A stretch of 64,000 nucleotides of DNA from Talpa occidentalis (Eukaryota > Chordata > Mammalia > Eulipotyphla > Talpidae): the NCBI RefSeq assembly GCF_014898055.3, contig NW_023605194.1, positions 97,099,258 through 97,163,257 of the forward strand. The letters run 5' to 3'. The first letter of the stretch is position 1; every line of letters begins with the position of its first letter. The notes under the pieces are model-generated. The model saw only the letters and a program-made list of their open reading frames with translations. It searched no databases and was not told the origin of the DNA. Below, piece by piece: positions 22,482 to 34,155 of the stretch. The position numbers and the translations under genes are program-made.

Positions 22482-24075
22482 GCAGTCCATATAACTTACT
22501 GTGCAAATGTTTCCTTTATCTTAGATACAGCTTTTATATATCTGAAAATGACTAGACCGAAAGAACTGCTTAAGCAAAGGAATCTGATTTCCAAAAGTCG
22601 GAGGTTTTTTCCTGATGATTAGAAGAGGGAATACTTTTTTAAGGTGAACACATATAAGGTATTTTTATCCTGAAGGATTTTTTTGGATACATCTTGATAA
22701 TTTTCAATATAATGAGTTTGGGAAATCTCTGAAGCCATAGAACTACATTGGCAGGCAGCAAAATGGTTTTAAAATTCTTCTTTAAGTTTGCCACTTTTTG
22801 GTTGCTCTTCTCATTCTAAATCACCCAGCTATCCAGCGGGACTAGGACTGGCCCTCCTGGAACCTCTAGCAGCAAGACTTCATTAGACTATCTCTCATTT
22901 AATCTTCTGTAAGATATTCCTAACACTGGGTCCCTTGACAAACGTCCTAAAGAAGTTTCATTTCAATAATATTGCTTTGTATTTATATAACCTCTATATC
23001 TAAGGAGTTTAAAAACACTTATGGCCCTTGCTTCATTACTTAGTTTAACCAAAAAAAAAAAAAAAAAAAAAAAAAAGCCAACCCATTTTGTATGAACAAA
23101 TTTAAGCTCTCCCTTTGGAGACAGGTAATAATAATAGTACTTTGTCTGTATGACACATTCTCTTCCAAGAAGCTCAAAGTAATTTGAACAACTGAACTCG
23201 TAGAGAAAATAAAGAATGGATAAAGTAAGTGTTTGGACTGAAATAACATAGTAAAATGGGGGCAGAGTAGAATTCAGAGGCAGAACTTTTCACTTGACGT
23301 TCACCCTCCCTTTAGCATGATTACAAGGATGGTGACAGTAAATTTTTTGAAACGTGACTTCCTTTTTTAGATCCCTGTTATAAATCTTGGGTAATTTCAT
23401 TTTTTCTTGACTGAAAGGAAAAGTCTTCCACTCTGGCCGGTGCTTCTGGATATGAGGCTGTAGTCTTTATCTCGTTGTTGTGGCTGGTCTTCCTGAGACG
23501 TAGCTGAGATAGTGCAGAGTGTATGGTAAGGTCTGGACTAGCCCAGGACCCAGGGAGTGAGGGATTGAGCTGTTCCAGTCAAGTGGTAAATGAATGCTGT
23601 GTAGTGACGGTTCCTGTTTCAATGGTTGTTTTATGTCTTTCCTCAGTCCGGGGCTTCTGGTCTGGTCTCTCCTCCATGAATCAGACCCTCTGATCTGGCT
23701 GTGGCTTTCGTTGTCAGACCTGCTGATACATCAGACACAAGAAGTGGACATGACCATGTTGTGAGGTCCAGATGTACCTGGATTGTATTTTCCCTGAGTG
23801 CAGAACTGCTGCGTCCTTGACATGCCCTTGGTCTTGGCTCCTCTTTTCTCTTCATCTGAATCCAGTTGTTCCAGAGTGAGGCTGGGTGACCCCGCATTCA
23901 GCACAGGCTCCCCACAGTGAAAGCACACAGGGTGAGGGACCGTATCTGTGCAGGCATGGGCACTGCCAGCTGCCATTCTGGCCTTCCTGTCCTTCATACA
24001 TCTCCCTTTCTTCTCTCAGAAAAATTCAGAATGTGATTTGGGGAAAGCAGAATTCTGGATTGCTATCTTTTCTCC
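22482..24075. other. Unassigned sequence with A26 tract
   Basis: Includes an uninterrupted run of A at 23051-23076 and an unexplained minus-strand open block (23643-23997). No named repeat. Confidence 0.35.
23643..23997 (-). other. Unexplained minus-strand open block
   Basis: Two overlapping minus-strand frames (23731-23997 and 23643-23897) have non-simple composition, including a CFHCGE stretch and an acidic LDSDEEK stretch. They cannot be joined without a frame change, and no promoter, splice or polyA signal supports them. It could be a decayed exon, a processed-gene remnant or chance. Confidence 0.2.
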
Positions 24076-24079
24076 AAAT

Positions 24080-24330
24080 TATGTATTTTAAAATCAGGTA
24101 TATTTGACATAACATGTCACACGAGGGTGTACAACATGTGGATTTGATGCATTTATATATTGAAATATATTACCATTGTAACTTTAGCTAGCACCCCTAT
24201 CACTTTCGTTAATTGTAATTTCTTTCTGGTGGTGGGAATAACCAAGATCTAGTCTCCCAGCTTGTTTGACGTTTATATCCATATATTATATTTAAAACTG
24301 CCCTGTTGTCTGATCTCATATTCTGTTTTG
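24080..24330 (-). mobile_element. Old L1 3' end fragment
   Basis: 'gtatatttgacataacatg', 'gggtgtacaacatgtggattt' and 'ttctggtggtgggaataacc' read as the antisense of L1MA/MB-type 3' UTR sequence. Confidence 0.5.
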
Positions 24331-24419
24331 TAACTGTACAATTCCTGTATTTGTCATCGCAGTTGGGGGAAATAATACATTTTCAGTTTCCTGTAAAGAA
24401 CACTTCAGCATCCCCCTAA

Positions 24420-26289
24420 GAAAACTCTATCTTGCCAGCTCCTTCAATAACAAGAGCTCATGCCTCAGATCCAGCCCAGCAAGGAACTCCTTTGGGGGAG
24501 ACCATGTGGCTGGCTACTCCCGGGCTCGGAGGTGGGTTTTCTTGCCCCGAGAAGTCTGATTTAAGCTTAGGGGAAATGGAAGCAGAAGGATCAATTGTCT
24601 AGAGACGCCAGGCTTCTTAGAACACACATTTCATAGCCGAGACCTCTGGGCTGCTTGGCACAGAGACACCACCTGAACTTGGCCCCCTCTCAGAGGGCAT
24701 ATGGCGTTCCGTGGCAGGATCACACACAGCAACGTACCATACTGTGCATGGGGGAAATATTTATGGGCTAATACATGTGAGCAAAGCTTGTTTGTGCTCT
24801 GTGCATAATTGGCAGTAGAATATGTAGATGAACCGATTTCTTATTTTCCTCTTTAAGGAGCTTGGCCAGATTCCTTGCAGGTAAGTCTGGGAGCTCAGTC
24901 TTCAACTCCAGGGCAAGGGTGGGTCTGGGGCAAAAGGAGGCTGTTAACTGGCTTAGAATTAGTGTTGGAAAAGGACACAGGGACTTCCATGTGTGGTCTG
25001 GCTACACAATGAACACAGAATTTTTTCCCTCTAAAAATGGTTCATATGTTTTTTATATACGGAGTGTGGGTCGACCCCGTGAGCAGGACTTATAAAGACT
25101 CTGCAAGTACCAAGAAGAAAGTTAACATGGTGTGACCTCTGTCCTGGCACTTCTGGCAAAGTCCAGGGGAAGTTCCTAAGTCACATATACTTCCCTGTTT
25201 GAGTTGTGTATCTCATTGTTCAGAATCTTTAGACAAAGAATTCAGCAAGTACATTTTCAGTCATACCACTGCACTCGATAGTACCTGGTTATTCCTCGAT
25301 TACCGTGATGTCATTGAATAGTTATTGTGCCTTTAGTTTAAGGAACCCATAGACAGCATAAAAAAATCTCAACAAGTTTCAAAGGATAGACTTTTAAAAT
25401 TCCACTTCTAACAACTGTTGTACAAGTTCATTAGCAATGGGGAAGATTTATTGAATGCAAGAAACAGTATAAGTGTAACTTGTGCAATCACCAATGTAAA
25501 TTCTATTTACTTATGTCATTTCAAAAAAGATTAAAGCTGGGGTTCATGAAAGCAATCTCTTGTAGTTTTCCTGCCTACTTGCTATTGTTCGTAGTGGACA
25601 GATTTCTCTTCACATTCTTTTTTGCATTATTATAACAGACAAGTCTAAGACACTGTCTAATGTTAATTCTACACACTGCTGCCAATTATAATCAGAGCTA
25701 GTCAAAATAAACAAATTAAACAAATAAACATGTCAAAACATCTCTGAGTTAGCGAAAATAAGCCAAGTCTGAACTCTCTCAATCTTTCGGCATAAATGAT
25801 GTGCTGTGGGTTGTAAAATGCTCCATAACATTTTTTCACCTTTGCTAGGGGGGAAGGTGGGTCAGTTTAGAATTACAGTGCAGCTCGACTTTGAGTAAGG
25901 GGTCTGCAACTAAAGGCAAATCAAACCCAAATGTTGCTGGCTTCACCTAGGGCAGTAATGATCTGCTGCATGCTCTAAATGTTTTAAAGAGAAAGAAGGG
26001 AAGAAAGAAAAAGCAGTTGATTCTTTACTGACGTGATGCCAGAAACCCCTAAATCACTGGAGAGGCTGAACACAATGCAGGAGAAAATCTACCAAAGGCG
26101 GATGTACATTTCAATATGAAACATACTGTCACGGTGACATTTCCCCATCAGTACATTTAAAATACTGGGCAATTAAGTTAGAAAGCTCGATTGGTTTCAA
26201 GAAGGAATATAAAATATGACTTTGCTACCCAAGTAGGATATTATGACTAGAGCTATGCTTAAATAATGAGTGGGGTATAAGGTAGAGGT

Positions 26290-26329
<40 letters not shown>

Positions 26330-28645
26330 TGGTATGTTAGCCCATAAAAATATGGAAAGAGGTTAGGGGAGAAGGCTGTCACTCTGGCAGGTGGTTCTCG
26401 TAAAAAGGTGATCTCTTGAAGTTCAAGAAATTTAAAAATATCTACACCCACTCCTGGGCAGCAAGCCACAAAGCAGGTGACTCCTGCAGCCCCTCAAGTT
26501 TCTTCATTTGACAAATATCAACCCAGCGCCCACTCTATGTCAGCCGCAGGGCAGCCAGAGGGGAGCAGGACAACCTTCATGCCTTCCAGGATTCTCACTG
26601 GTCCCCGCCCGGGGAAGCTGCAAGGTTGGTTTTGGAGGGAAGTGATGGGCAGCAAGGAAGAGCTAGGGAGACCAGGCTCTGACATGTCTTACACTTCCAA
26701 TTTCTCTTTCCACTTGTCAGGGAAGAGGATTTGGGTACAGTTATGCTCCAAGGAGCCGGGCTTTGCTGAGGAGCGAGGGAAGTGACATTCTTTACCTCCA
26801 GAAGACAGAGGACTTGATTACTTCTCTCTCCCATGGCTTTTATTTTTAATGTGCGCTGCATTTAGAGGGAAAGGCTTTGGGGGTGGAAAGCATTGTGCCT
26901 TTGAAATGTTGTTTTCTGAGGACAGTATATAGAATCTTGGTTATTAACAACCTCTCACAAGACAGTTATTTTTGGAGTGGCCTCTTAGGAGGCAACCTCT
27001 TGGAAGTGAACTCATTTATTTTGCGTCTCACTGTCCTGCCATTTCCTGCAGAGAGAGGGGAAAAGTGAAACCACATGTTTTGAGGAGCGAATGGAGGAAA
27101 TCCCTCTGAAGACAAATGACGACTCCTCTCCCCTGGCAATTAGTCAAACCTGGGCGTCAGGCCAGCCCAGGTGTTCCCGACTGTGTATAAATTTGCCAAA
27201 GAACAATGAAAATAGCAGCTGATTGTGCTGACAGATTCTTCTGGTAATTTCCTGTTGTTTGGCATCTTCAGGTTACTTTCCCACAATTATGGCTGTTGAT
27301 GAAGTCTGGGACCCTTCGAAGTAATTTTTGAGCTCTCTCCTTGCCCCTTTCTGCCATCCCACCAGCAAGCAGCCTCATACCCCCAACCTAAAAGAAATGA
27401 AACAATCAAAATCTGAAACCAAGTTAAAAACTATTTTAGAGCGGTGGATTTTTTTTTCCCTTTCCCAGATGTTTGAATTTAATCCCCTTGCAAAATACAT
27501 ATTTTAATGAGTCTGAATTTAAAAGAGGGAGGAAAAATGATTTGCACCTGCATCCTATAGAGTTTCTTGGCAACTGTGAACGAGGACTCAGGTTCCTTCT
27601 GATTTTCTAACATACACATTGGAAAGTTTCCGCCCGTTGTCCATGAATGTCTAGTCTCAAGGAACCTGGGTCAGCCGCTGGTGCTGCTGCTGAAGGAGGT
27701 TGGACTCCTAACTACCAAAAGGGGGAACCTCCAAGCAAATTGGGTGTCATTTTGATGTCCCCTATCTGAGCAAGCCTCTGTGCAACTACTGCTCCCCGAT
27801 CCCTCTCGTCTGTTTCAGAAAATGAAACTACTGTTACATGTGGGTGGAAGTTCTACTTACACCCAAAGCGTTTGGGGGTGAAATGAAAAAAAAGGGGAAT
27901 TGCACAATTTTCTCAAATCTCCACATTATCCAATCTGTCAGGAAGCTATGCATATTTTCTTGGTTAGAACAACTATGTAAAAGTTTTTTCTTTTTTTTTT
28001 TTTTTTCTTGAGGGGATGGGGAGCTAGAGCTGTTGTTGAGAAGCTGCCAAGAAGCTGGTTTCTTTCTTTTCACTTCTCCCTTTCCTGGCCCCTCAAACCC
28101 CCAGAGGAGAGAGTAAATGTGAACGCTACAATGAGGGTTTGCAAAAAGAGTTGCTTAGGATATATTAGACTAGAGCATAATGTATTGAAGTTTTCTAAAC
28201 AGGCCTCGGTGTCCCCCATTAATCAGGACTTTTAGTCAGGAGAATTGCACACCAAATAAAAAATTCCAGGATAATCCACAGCATTTGAGAAAGGGTAAAT
28301 CTCAGAACCTATCACACCAGGAAAATGTTTTTGAGATTGGCTTTAACATAACCGTCTGTCAACTCCGTTCTGGGTATATGTTTGGTAGAAAGATTAAATT
28401 TCCTTTTGTTTGAAGGCAAGAACTGTGGAAAAAACTCACTGAATATCTATAAAGTTTAAATACATATTGCTAGATTCCTGGACCTCTTAAAAAATAATAA
28501 CAGGACATCCAAGTGGAGGCAGGGCAGGAGGATATTGGAAATGAGATAGGACATGGAAAGTGCCTGGCCATTTGTGACTTCTCCATAATCTGTACCCCCA
28601 TTCACAATTTCTGTGCCATATGCTTGGAATTATTAATAAGGGACA
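24420..28645. promoter_or_regulatory. Transposon-poor block, candidate regulatory cluster
   Basis: Over about 4.2 kb I recognise no SINE, L1, LTR or MIR, only simple repeats. Conserved-looking pieces: 24,740-24,850 ('gctctgtgcataattggcag', POU/homeodomain-like), 27,180-27,310 ('agaacaatgaaaatagcagct', with SOX-like AACAATG and E-box CAGCTG) and 25,980-26,170. No coding frame is convincing. An enhancer role is inferred from repeat exclusion and motif content. Confidence 0.4.
26288..26328 (+). repeat. (TG)n microsatellite
   Basis: About 20 TG units, slightly interrupted near the start (tgtgtatgtgtg). Confidence 0.95.
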
Positions 28646-28660
28646 CTAGTTACTTTTTTT

Positions 28661-28727
28661 AATTTTAATATTTGTTTATTTATACAAGAACCGGGGTATA
28701 GGCCAGATGTGCGGGAGGGTGAGAGAA
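28661..28727 (-). mobile_element. 5'-truncated SINE
   Basis: Tail plus 'caagaaccggggtataggcc' ... 'gagggtgagag', lacking the tRNA part. Flanked by tagttactttttt at 28647 and 28728; the right copy also borders the next SINE. Confidence 0.75.
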
Positions 28728-28739
28728 TAGTTACTTTTT

Positions 28740-29063
28740 TTTTTTTTTAATTTTTTTTTAAGATTTATTTATTTATTTATTTATACAAGCACTGGGTACA
28801 GTCAGAAGCACGGGAGGGTGAGAGAATTCACCAGAGCCAGAGCGGGGAGCAGAGCAGGCAGAAGGACCGAAGTACACTGCTGAGGGGAGCAGCGGGCGGC
28901 AGGAGAGGTCTGCGCCATTGTAGGACCCTTCTCCAGTGGCCGGGGAGCAGCTGGGGATGGAACCGGTGCTGCAGAGTCTGCAGCCAGGGATCGAACCGGT
29001 GCTGCAGAGGCTGCGGGCAGCTTCGCAACCCAGCGCTCAACTGCTGCGCCACCGGGGAGGCCC
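28740..29063 (-). mobile_element. SINE, young subfamily, with duplicated B-box segment
   Basis: Perfect 17-base duplication gagaatagttacttttt (28723-28739 and 29064-29080). Inside, a 33-bp unit around the reversed B box is tandemly duplicated: 28954-28986 ('gggatggaaccggtgctgcag') and 28987-29019 ('gggatcgaaccggtgctgcag'). This explains its greater length than neighbours. Confidence 0.88.
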
Positions 29064-29167
29064 GAGAATAGTTACTTTTTAAGGAAATATACCTTTAATT
29101 CAAGTTCTTTGTTGTTCCCTTCATCAAGCACACTACACATTTATTCATTTAAAAACGTGCACTTACC

Positions 29168-29438
29168 AGGGCCTCCCTGGTGGTGCAAGGGGTTAAGCAC
29201 TGCACTGTGAAGTGATCTGCAGCCTCTGCAGCATGAGTTCAATTCCCAGCCGGCCTGGGAGCAACGCACATGGCGCAGCAGACCTTTCCTGTTCCTCCCA
29301 CTGCTCCCCTCAGCAGTGTATTTCAGTCAGTCTGCCTGTTCTTTTCCCTGTTCTGTCTCTGGTGAATCCCCTCACCCCCTACACCTCTGGCCTGTACCCC
29401 AGCTCTTTTATGCATAAATAAATAAATCTTTTTTAAAA
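29168..29438 (+). mobile_element. tRNA-derived SINE, full length
   Basis: 'gggcctccctggtggtgcaagg' head, 'gagttcaattccc' B-box region and a TGCATAAATAAATAAATC tail. Flanks gtgcacttacc / agcacatttacc resemble a decayed duplication. Confidence 0.88.
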
Positions 29439-30019
29439 AGCACATTTACCTACGAACATATTAATATGTAGAATCCTTTTAAAATGACGTTGGGAGCATA
29501 GAGTACTCATGAATATGTAAACTGAAAAACTCCTAGAAGAAATGATACTGTTTTCCTCTCCTCTGGAAAGGAGGGGAAGGTCCTCCAAGGTTTGGGGGTG
29601 CTAGCTTGGCTTGGGGACGTGCATGTGGGTCTCTCCATGGATGCATTCTGCTCTCTCTCTTCTGTTGTTTTGTTTTGGAATACCTGCTTTTGCTTGAGGT
29701 CAGCAAACCTATTAATTTACTATTAGTTGAACATCCTCCATGGATACAGTAGAAAGTGTTTCACCTACAATATTGACCACTATCCAATCTCTTCTCTCCC
29801 TTTTTGAAATTCTACTTACCCATAAAGGTCCAAGGAAGTAACACATGCTCCGGTGCAATATTCCTTTCTCATTCTGGTTCTTATTAATCGTCGTTTTCTC
29901 TATCGACAGCACACTATCTTTCATTCCAGCACATTGAGTGAACACTTAAAAATGTGCATTGTCTAGAGGAGGAAATACCATGCTGGTTAAGATCATTGTG
30001 GTTCCTTCCCTTGTGATTC

Positions 30020-30450
30020 TATCGGGGTGGGGGCAAGGATGGGCTCCATCCCCACCCCAGACCAAAGAGATCCAAGACACCAAGGACTCCAAATCCCATC
30101 ATGTCATCACCACCGAAGGGAGGATTGCTGGGAACTGCGGGTGGAGGTAAGCAGCCAGGGTTGGTGTATAACCAGACATGTGGGCCTCAGGGGGCCTTGG
30201 GTTTTTTGCCTGCTTTCAGCGTGCTGTTGGCGTTCCAGCTCAGCAGAACTGGTAGGACACTTTCATCAATTTATCTCTCTCTCTTTCTCTCTGTGTTATT
30301 TCTTTCTTCACTTTCCCTTTTTGTAAAGAAACCCTTTATTACCCCTTTTTGTGTGTGCCTGCAGTTGAGTTTCATGATCCGCCCCTTTCAAGAGTGCAGG
30401 TAAGGACTCTAGTCAGGTAACCCATTTTACTTTGGGGTTGCCCTGTAAGA
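30020..30450 (+). mobile_element. Solo LTR of an endogenous retrovirus, copy A
   Basis: Extended similarity, in inverse orientation, to 31075-31526: 'aaatcccatcatgtcatcacc', 'gaagggaggattgctgggaac', 'ggtgtataaccagacatgtg', 'gtgtgtgcctgcagttgag' and the 3' end 'ggggttgccctgtaa'. The 5' edge is diverged. No gag, pol or env sequence adjoins it, so it is a solo LTR or fragment. Confidence 0.7.
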
Positions 30451-30539
30451 GTTGCTAAAGAAGAATGGTGGCAACAGCCAGTTAAATAATTGATAATATG
30501 GTATAAAAGTGAGTGCTGTGATGGGGTGGGGGCGTAGGG

Positions 30540-30990
30540 GACTGTTGGAGCAAGGGGAGGGGCCCCAACAAGTAATGATGTTTAAGCTACGACTTGAAGG
30601 ATGAATATGTGGTCAGCAAAGTGGGGCGTGTGTGTAATGTACCAGGCAGGGGAACAGCTTGAGCAGCACAGAAGAGTGGAGGGACTCTCACCAATCCTTT
30701 GGGAACAGTGCAAACTTCTGGGCACACACAGAGGACCTGGAAGGAAGAGGACTGGTCAAGAAGGAGACCCTGGTGGTAGCAGAGGCCAGCCCAGGTAAAC
30801 TTGAAAACCATGGTAAGTTATGAGGAGCTGTTGAAATATTTAAAGCAAGGAAGTGATACGGTTAGACTTGTATTGGAAGGATGTTTACCCAGGGTGTGGG
30901 GCATGGATTGTGGGTGGGGCAGTGACAGTGAAGCATGTCTTAAATGGAAATCCCCTAATTTGGTGCTCAGATCTCAATTGCATTGTCCTG
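30540..30990 (+). mobile_element. Ancient mammalian repeat fragment, family unnamed
   Basis: 'cgacttgaaggatgaatatg', 'aggcaggggaacagcttgag' and 'gaagtgatacggttagactt' resemble a very common decayed mammalian repeat (compare 44,640-44,960), which I cannot name with confidence. Confidence 0.35.
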
Positions 30991-31074
30991 TGTGTATTAA
31001 CCTCTACTTTTAGTCTGATTATAAGCTTCTTGAGAGCTGAAGTCATATGTAATCCTTCTGTGGACAGCTGATAG

Positions 31075-31526
31075 TGTTACAGGGCAACCCCGATATTTAC
31101 GTGGGTTGCCTGACTGTGGGCCCTCACCTGTGCGCTTTTAAGGGGCTTATAATAAGACTCAACTGCAGGCACACACAAGAAGGTTAATAAAAGGTTTATT
31201 TACAAAAGATGAGAAAATGAAGAAATGAATAACTGAGGGGGAGAGATAAATTGGTGAATGTGTCCTACCGGTTCTGCTCAGCTGGATCCCCAACAGCACA
31301 CTGAAAGCCAGAGAAAAGCCGAGAGACACCCAAGGCCCACATGTCTGGTTATACACCAACCCTGGCTGCTTAACTCCACCTTCAGTTCCCAGCAATCCTC
31401 CCTTCGGTGGTGATGACATTATGGGATTTGTAGTCCTTGGTGCTTGGATCTCTTTCTCCTGGGGTGAGGGTGGGGTCCCTAAAAACTGTGTTTGTGGAGT
31501 TCATTCAGGGCATTCTTTCCCCAACA
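31075..31526 (-). mobile_element. Solo LTR of an endogenous retrovirus, copy B
   Basis: On the minus strand it begins TGTTGGGG and ends TGTAACA, the TG...CA ends of an LTR. An AATAAA signal ('aataaaccttttattaac' in the sense direction) precedes the conserved 'gtgtgtgcctgcagttgag'. Length is about 452 bp. Flanks (ctgatag / ataatag) give no clean target-site duplication. No viral genes nearby. Confidence 0.75.
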
Positions 31527-31529
31527 ATA

Positions 31530-32260
31530 ATAGATGCTCAGTAAATCCTTCCAGTACTTTTGTTTTTCTGCTTCCTTTTCCATTTGCCACTTCAACCCCA
31601 TATGGCAGCAAAATAACCCTTCAATGGGCAATAAACAGAGTGAGAATGTTTCTGGGTGAGTCCCATAACAGCAATATCTGAACCTCAACTTTACCAAGGC
31701 AAGAGCCCATGCTTTGCCTTCCTGTGTTCCTAATTCTCAGGAGAGAAGAGATGTGACTTTTCGCACCTTAATATTTTACTTGTGATTTTAAGTGCCAACA
31801 TTAAAAGTCAAAATGTTTTTGCCAAAGGAATGAGCAAATTCTTCTTGAAGGGAAGCAGGACTTGTCGAGTGGGCCAGGAAGAGAGTGTTGGTGTTATTTG
31901 AAAGGCCGTGGAGGCATAGATTGGTGGTTAATTCCCCTCTACTTCCTTGGAAAAGTGGCTTCCCTCCACCACCCACCTGGCAAATTCCTCAGTGTCCACC
32001 AGGGAATCTGACCCCGTTAGCAATGAATATTTATGGCCAACATTTGCCAGTGATTATATTAACACTCAAATGATTATAACTCTAAATGCAGGGGTGTGTA
32101 TGTGTATGTCAGGGGGAAGTTGGCTAGGGAAGAGTGTATTCTCGAAGCAAATATGTGGTCTTATGGTCTCATTTAAGTTGTATCCCAATATCAAGTTGGA
32201 AATTTTAGTAATATACTTACTAGAGGACACAAGTCCAAAGAATGGCATAGTGGAAGGAAT
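31530..32260. other. Unique sequence, part conserved-looking
   Basis: 31,990-32,090 ('gcaatgaatatttatggcc', 'ttatattaacactcaaatg') has the look of a conserved non-coding element. No gene. Confidence 0.35.
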
Positions 32261-32264
32261 TGCT

Positions 32265-32345
32265 CACAGGTGAGGCTTTTGAGATCCAGAGAGAGGGTTC
32301 ATGTTGGGTCACAGAGTCAGACACTACAAAGTAGGGTCTTTCCTG
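32265..32345 (+). mobile_element. MIR-like fragment
   Basis: 'aggtgaggcttttgagatcc', 'agagagagggttcatg' and 'gggtcacagagtcagacac' follow the MIR 3' region loosely. Confidence 0.35.
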
Positions 32346-32349
32346 GCAC

Positions 32350-33900
32350 CCTGCACACAGTACTTGTCTACATTGAGCCCCAGGTTTTATTACTTACCCA
32401 ACATTTCCTCTTCCCCCTACTTCCTTGCCATGTCTTCCGACACCCGAGGTTGCTTGTCTTCCCAGAGGGTGGCAGGTAATGCCCACATTCTGTGCTTCTC
32501 CCTCTTGCAACCCCTTGACCAGGATATTCAGCTCTAGGAGCCAAATCTGAGTAGGATCTTGCTTCCTTCACTAATTCTGCAGCCATGCATGCACACCAGC
32601 TCGCTGGCTACCTCTTCCTCTGCTCTCTGCAGCTCCTTGGAAGCTACAGACTGCATTGACTTTTATTTGCCTGCACAGGCTCTTAGCTGTGATTCCAAGT
32701 TTTCATTCATTAATTTGCCACTTTCACAATCTTTGCCAGGACCCTATATGGACTTTGTATCATTTTTTTTTAAGATAGACAAGTTTTTTAAAATACATTT
32801 ATTGAGAAATTTTATAACAACTATATATGGAAAACCAACATCATTGGTCAATAAAGAAAGTATTGTTTTTAAAGGCTTTGGAAAAAAAGGAACAATGTTA
32901 ATAAATTCTAGCTAAATTTACTTGCATGCTAAAGACTCTGAAGGTAAGCCCTGCTCTCTTTTGGTTTAACAAAGGCTATTAACAAGTGTAGAGAGGTTGT
33001 AAAAGTAGACTTTCCCTTTGATTTAACCAGTAGTATTAAAAGGCAGCTAACTAGATGAGGATTTTCCTACCATGGGAATCTAAGCTATTCAAGTGCTACC
33101 CCACAACCTTCTTACTGGCAGACCCACACTTGGGCTGACCCTGACCCCCAGGGTTAAGTTGATATTTGCGGGGATCCTGAGTTCTGGGGTGCTTTGGCTG
33201 ACGTCAACATGATCTCCTTCTTGATGTCTCCGCTTGCTGGTGGTACTGGTGAACCACTCCCATCACTGTTGATTATGAAGTGTGATGCAGTTTAATGCTC
33301 TTAGCTATATTGGAACCAAGTATTAATATTGATTTAGCTAAGCTGGATATGAATAAAATAGTTCCCCAATGAAGTGTTCCTGATCAGTATTGAGTTTGTT
33401 TTTGGTCATAGGAGAACACATTCAAGCTTCTTAATGTTTCCCATCATATTTTGAACTCTTTTTAATACACAAAAGGCAAAATAGACAGAACTTTCCCTTT
33501 GATTTTATATTGTGCATATTCATTGTATGTCTTCCACATGCAGAGCATTGAGATATAAAAGATACATACAGTGTTCCCGACAGCTCCTTGTTTGTGTGTG
33601 ACAGAGGGAGAGTCTGGGCTGGAGTGCACTGAAATGGTTCCAATTTGAAATCGCAGGTTAGTATAATCTGCTTAGTTCTAGCAGATGCCTTCCAATTGTG
33701 TTCTTTGTGAAGGGCGCCCCCTGGAGTTGTGCAAGGCAGTAGTTCTGTAGGGTGAAGAATATGTGTTGGTGGAGGCCTGTGGAAACCTTAACTGAGGTCA
33801 GTATACCAACCAACTCATCACCTTTCAGTTCTCAGTGTGATTCTAAGAAGTATGGGAAAGCAAATTTGGTGGGAGCTGTGTCCTTGGTCCTTGAGAAACT
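32350..33900. other. Unassigned unique sequence
   Basis: No repeat family or exon supported. It contains a CTCF-like motif at 33715. Confidence 0.4.
33715..33727 (-). promoter_or_regulatory. CTCF-like motif
   Basis: On the minus strand ACTCCAGGGGGCG matches 11 of 13 positions of the CTCF core and keeps the invariant AGGGGGCG half. It points toward the plus-strand motif at 19500. Confidence 0.5.
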
Positions 33901-33924
33901 TGAACTCTGGTCTTAAGTACCATA

Positions 33925-34155
33925 GAATGATGAAAAGTAGGTGCTCTAGAATCAGCTTGTCTGGGTTGAAATCTTAGCTGTGTCACTGTTAATGGTTTGC
34001 TACTGGACAAGTTACTCTCTGGGCCTCAGTGTTTACCCTGGAAATGGGGATAATTATAGCATCAATTTAGATTACTGCTGTGGGAATTAAATGATAAAAT
34101 AATAGCTGGCACAGAATGAGAGCTAAATAAGCAAATGACTCTTATTATTGTTATT
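33925..34155 (+). mobile_element. MIR SINE, nearly full length
   Basis: 'ctctagaatcagcttgtctgg', 'gttgaaatcttagctgtgtca', 'acaagttactctctgggcctc', 'gaaatggggataattatagc' and 'tagctggcacagaatgag' follow the MIR consensus in order. Confidence 0.85.

Noticed and set aside
30277..30303. CT-rich tract in the LTR, considered as a separate microsatellite
   Set aside because: It is part of the LTR, though more expanded than in the inverted copy.
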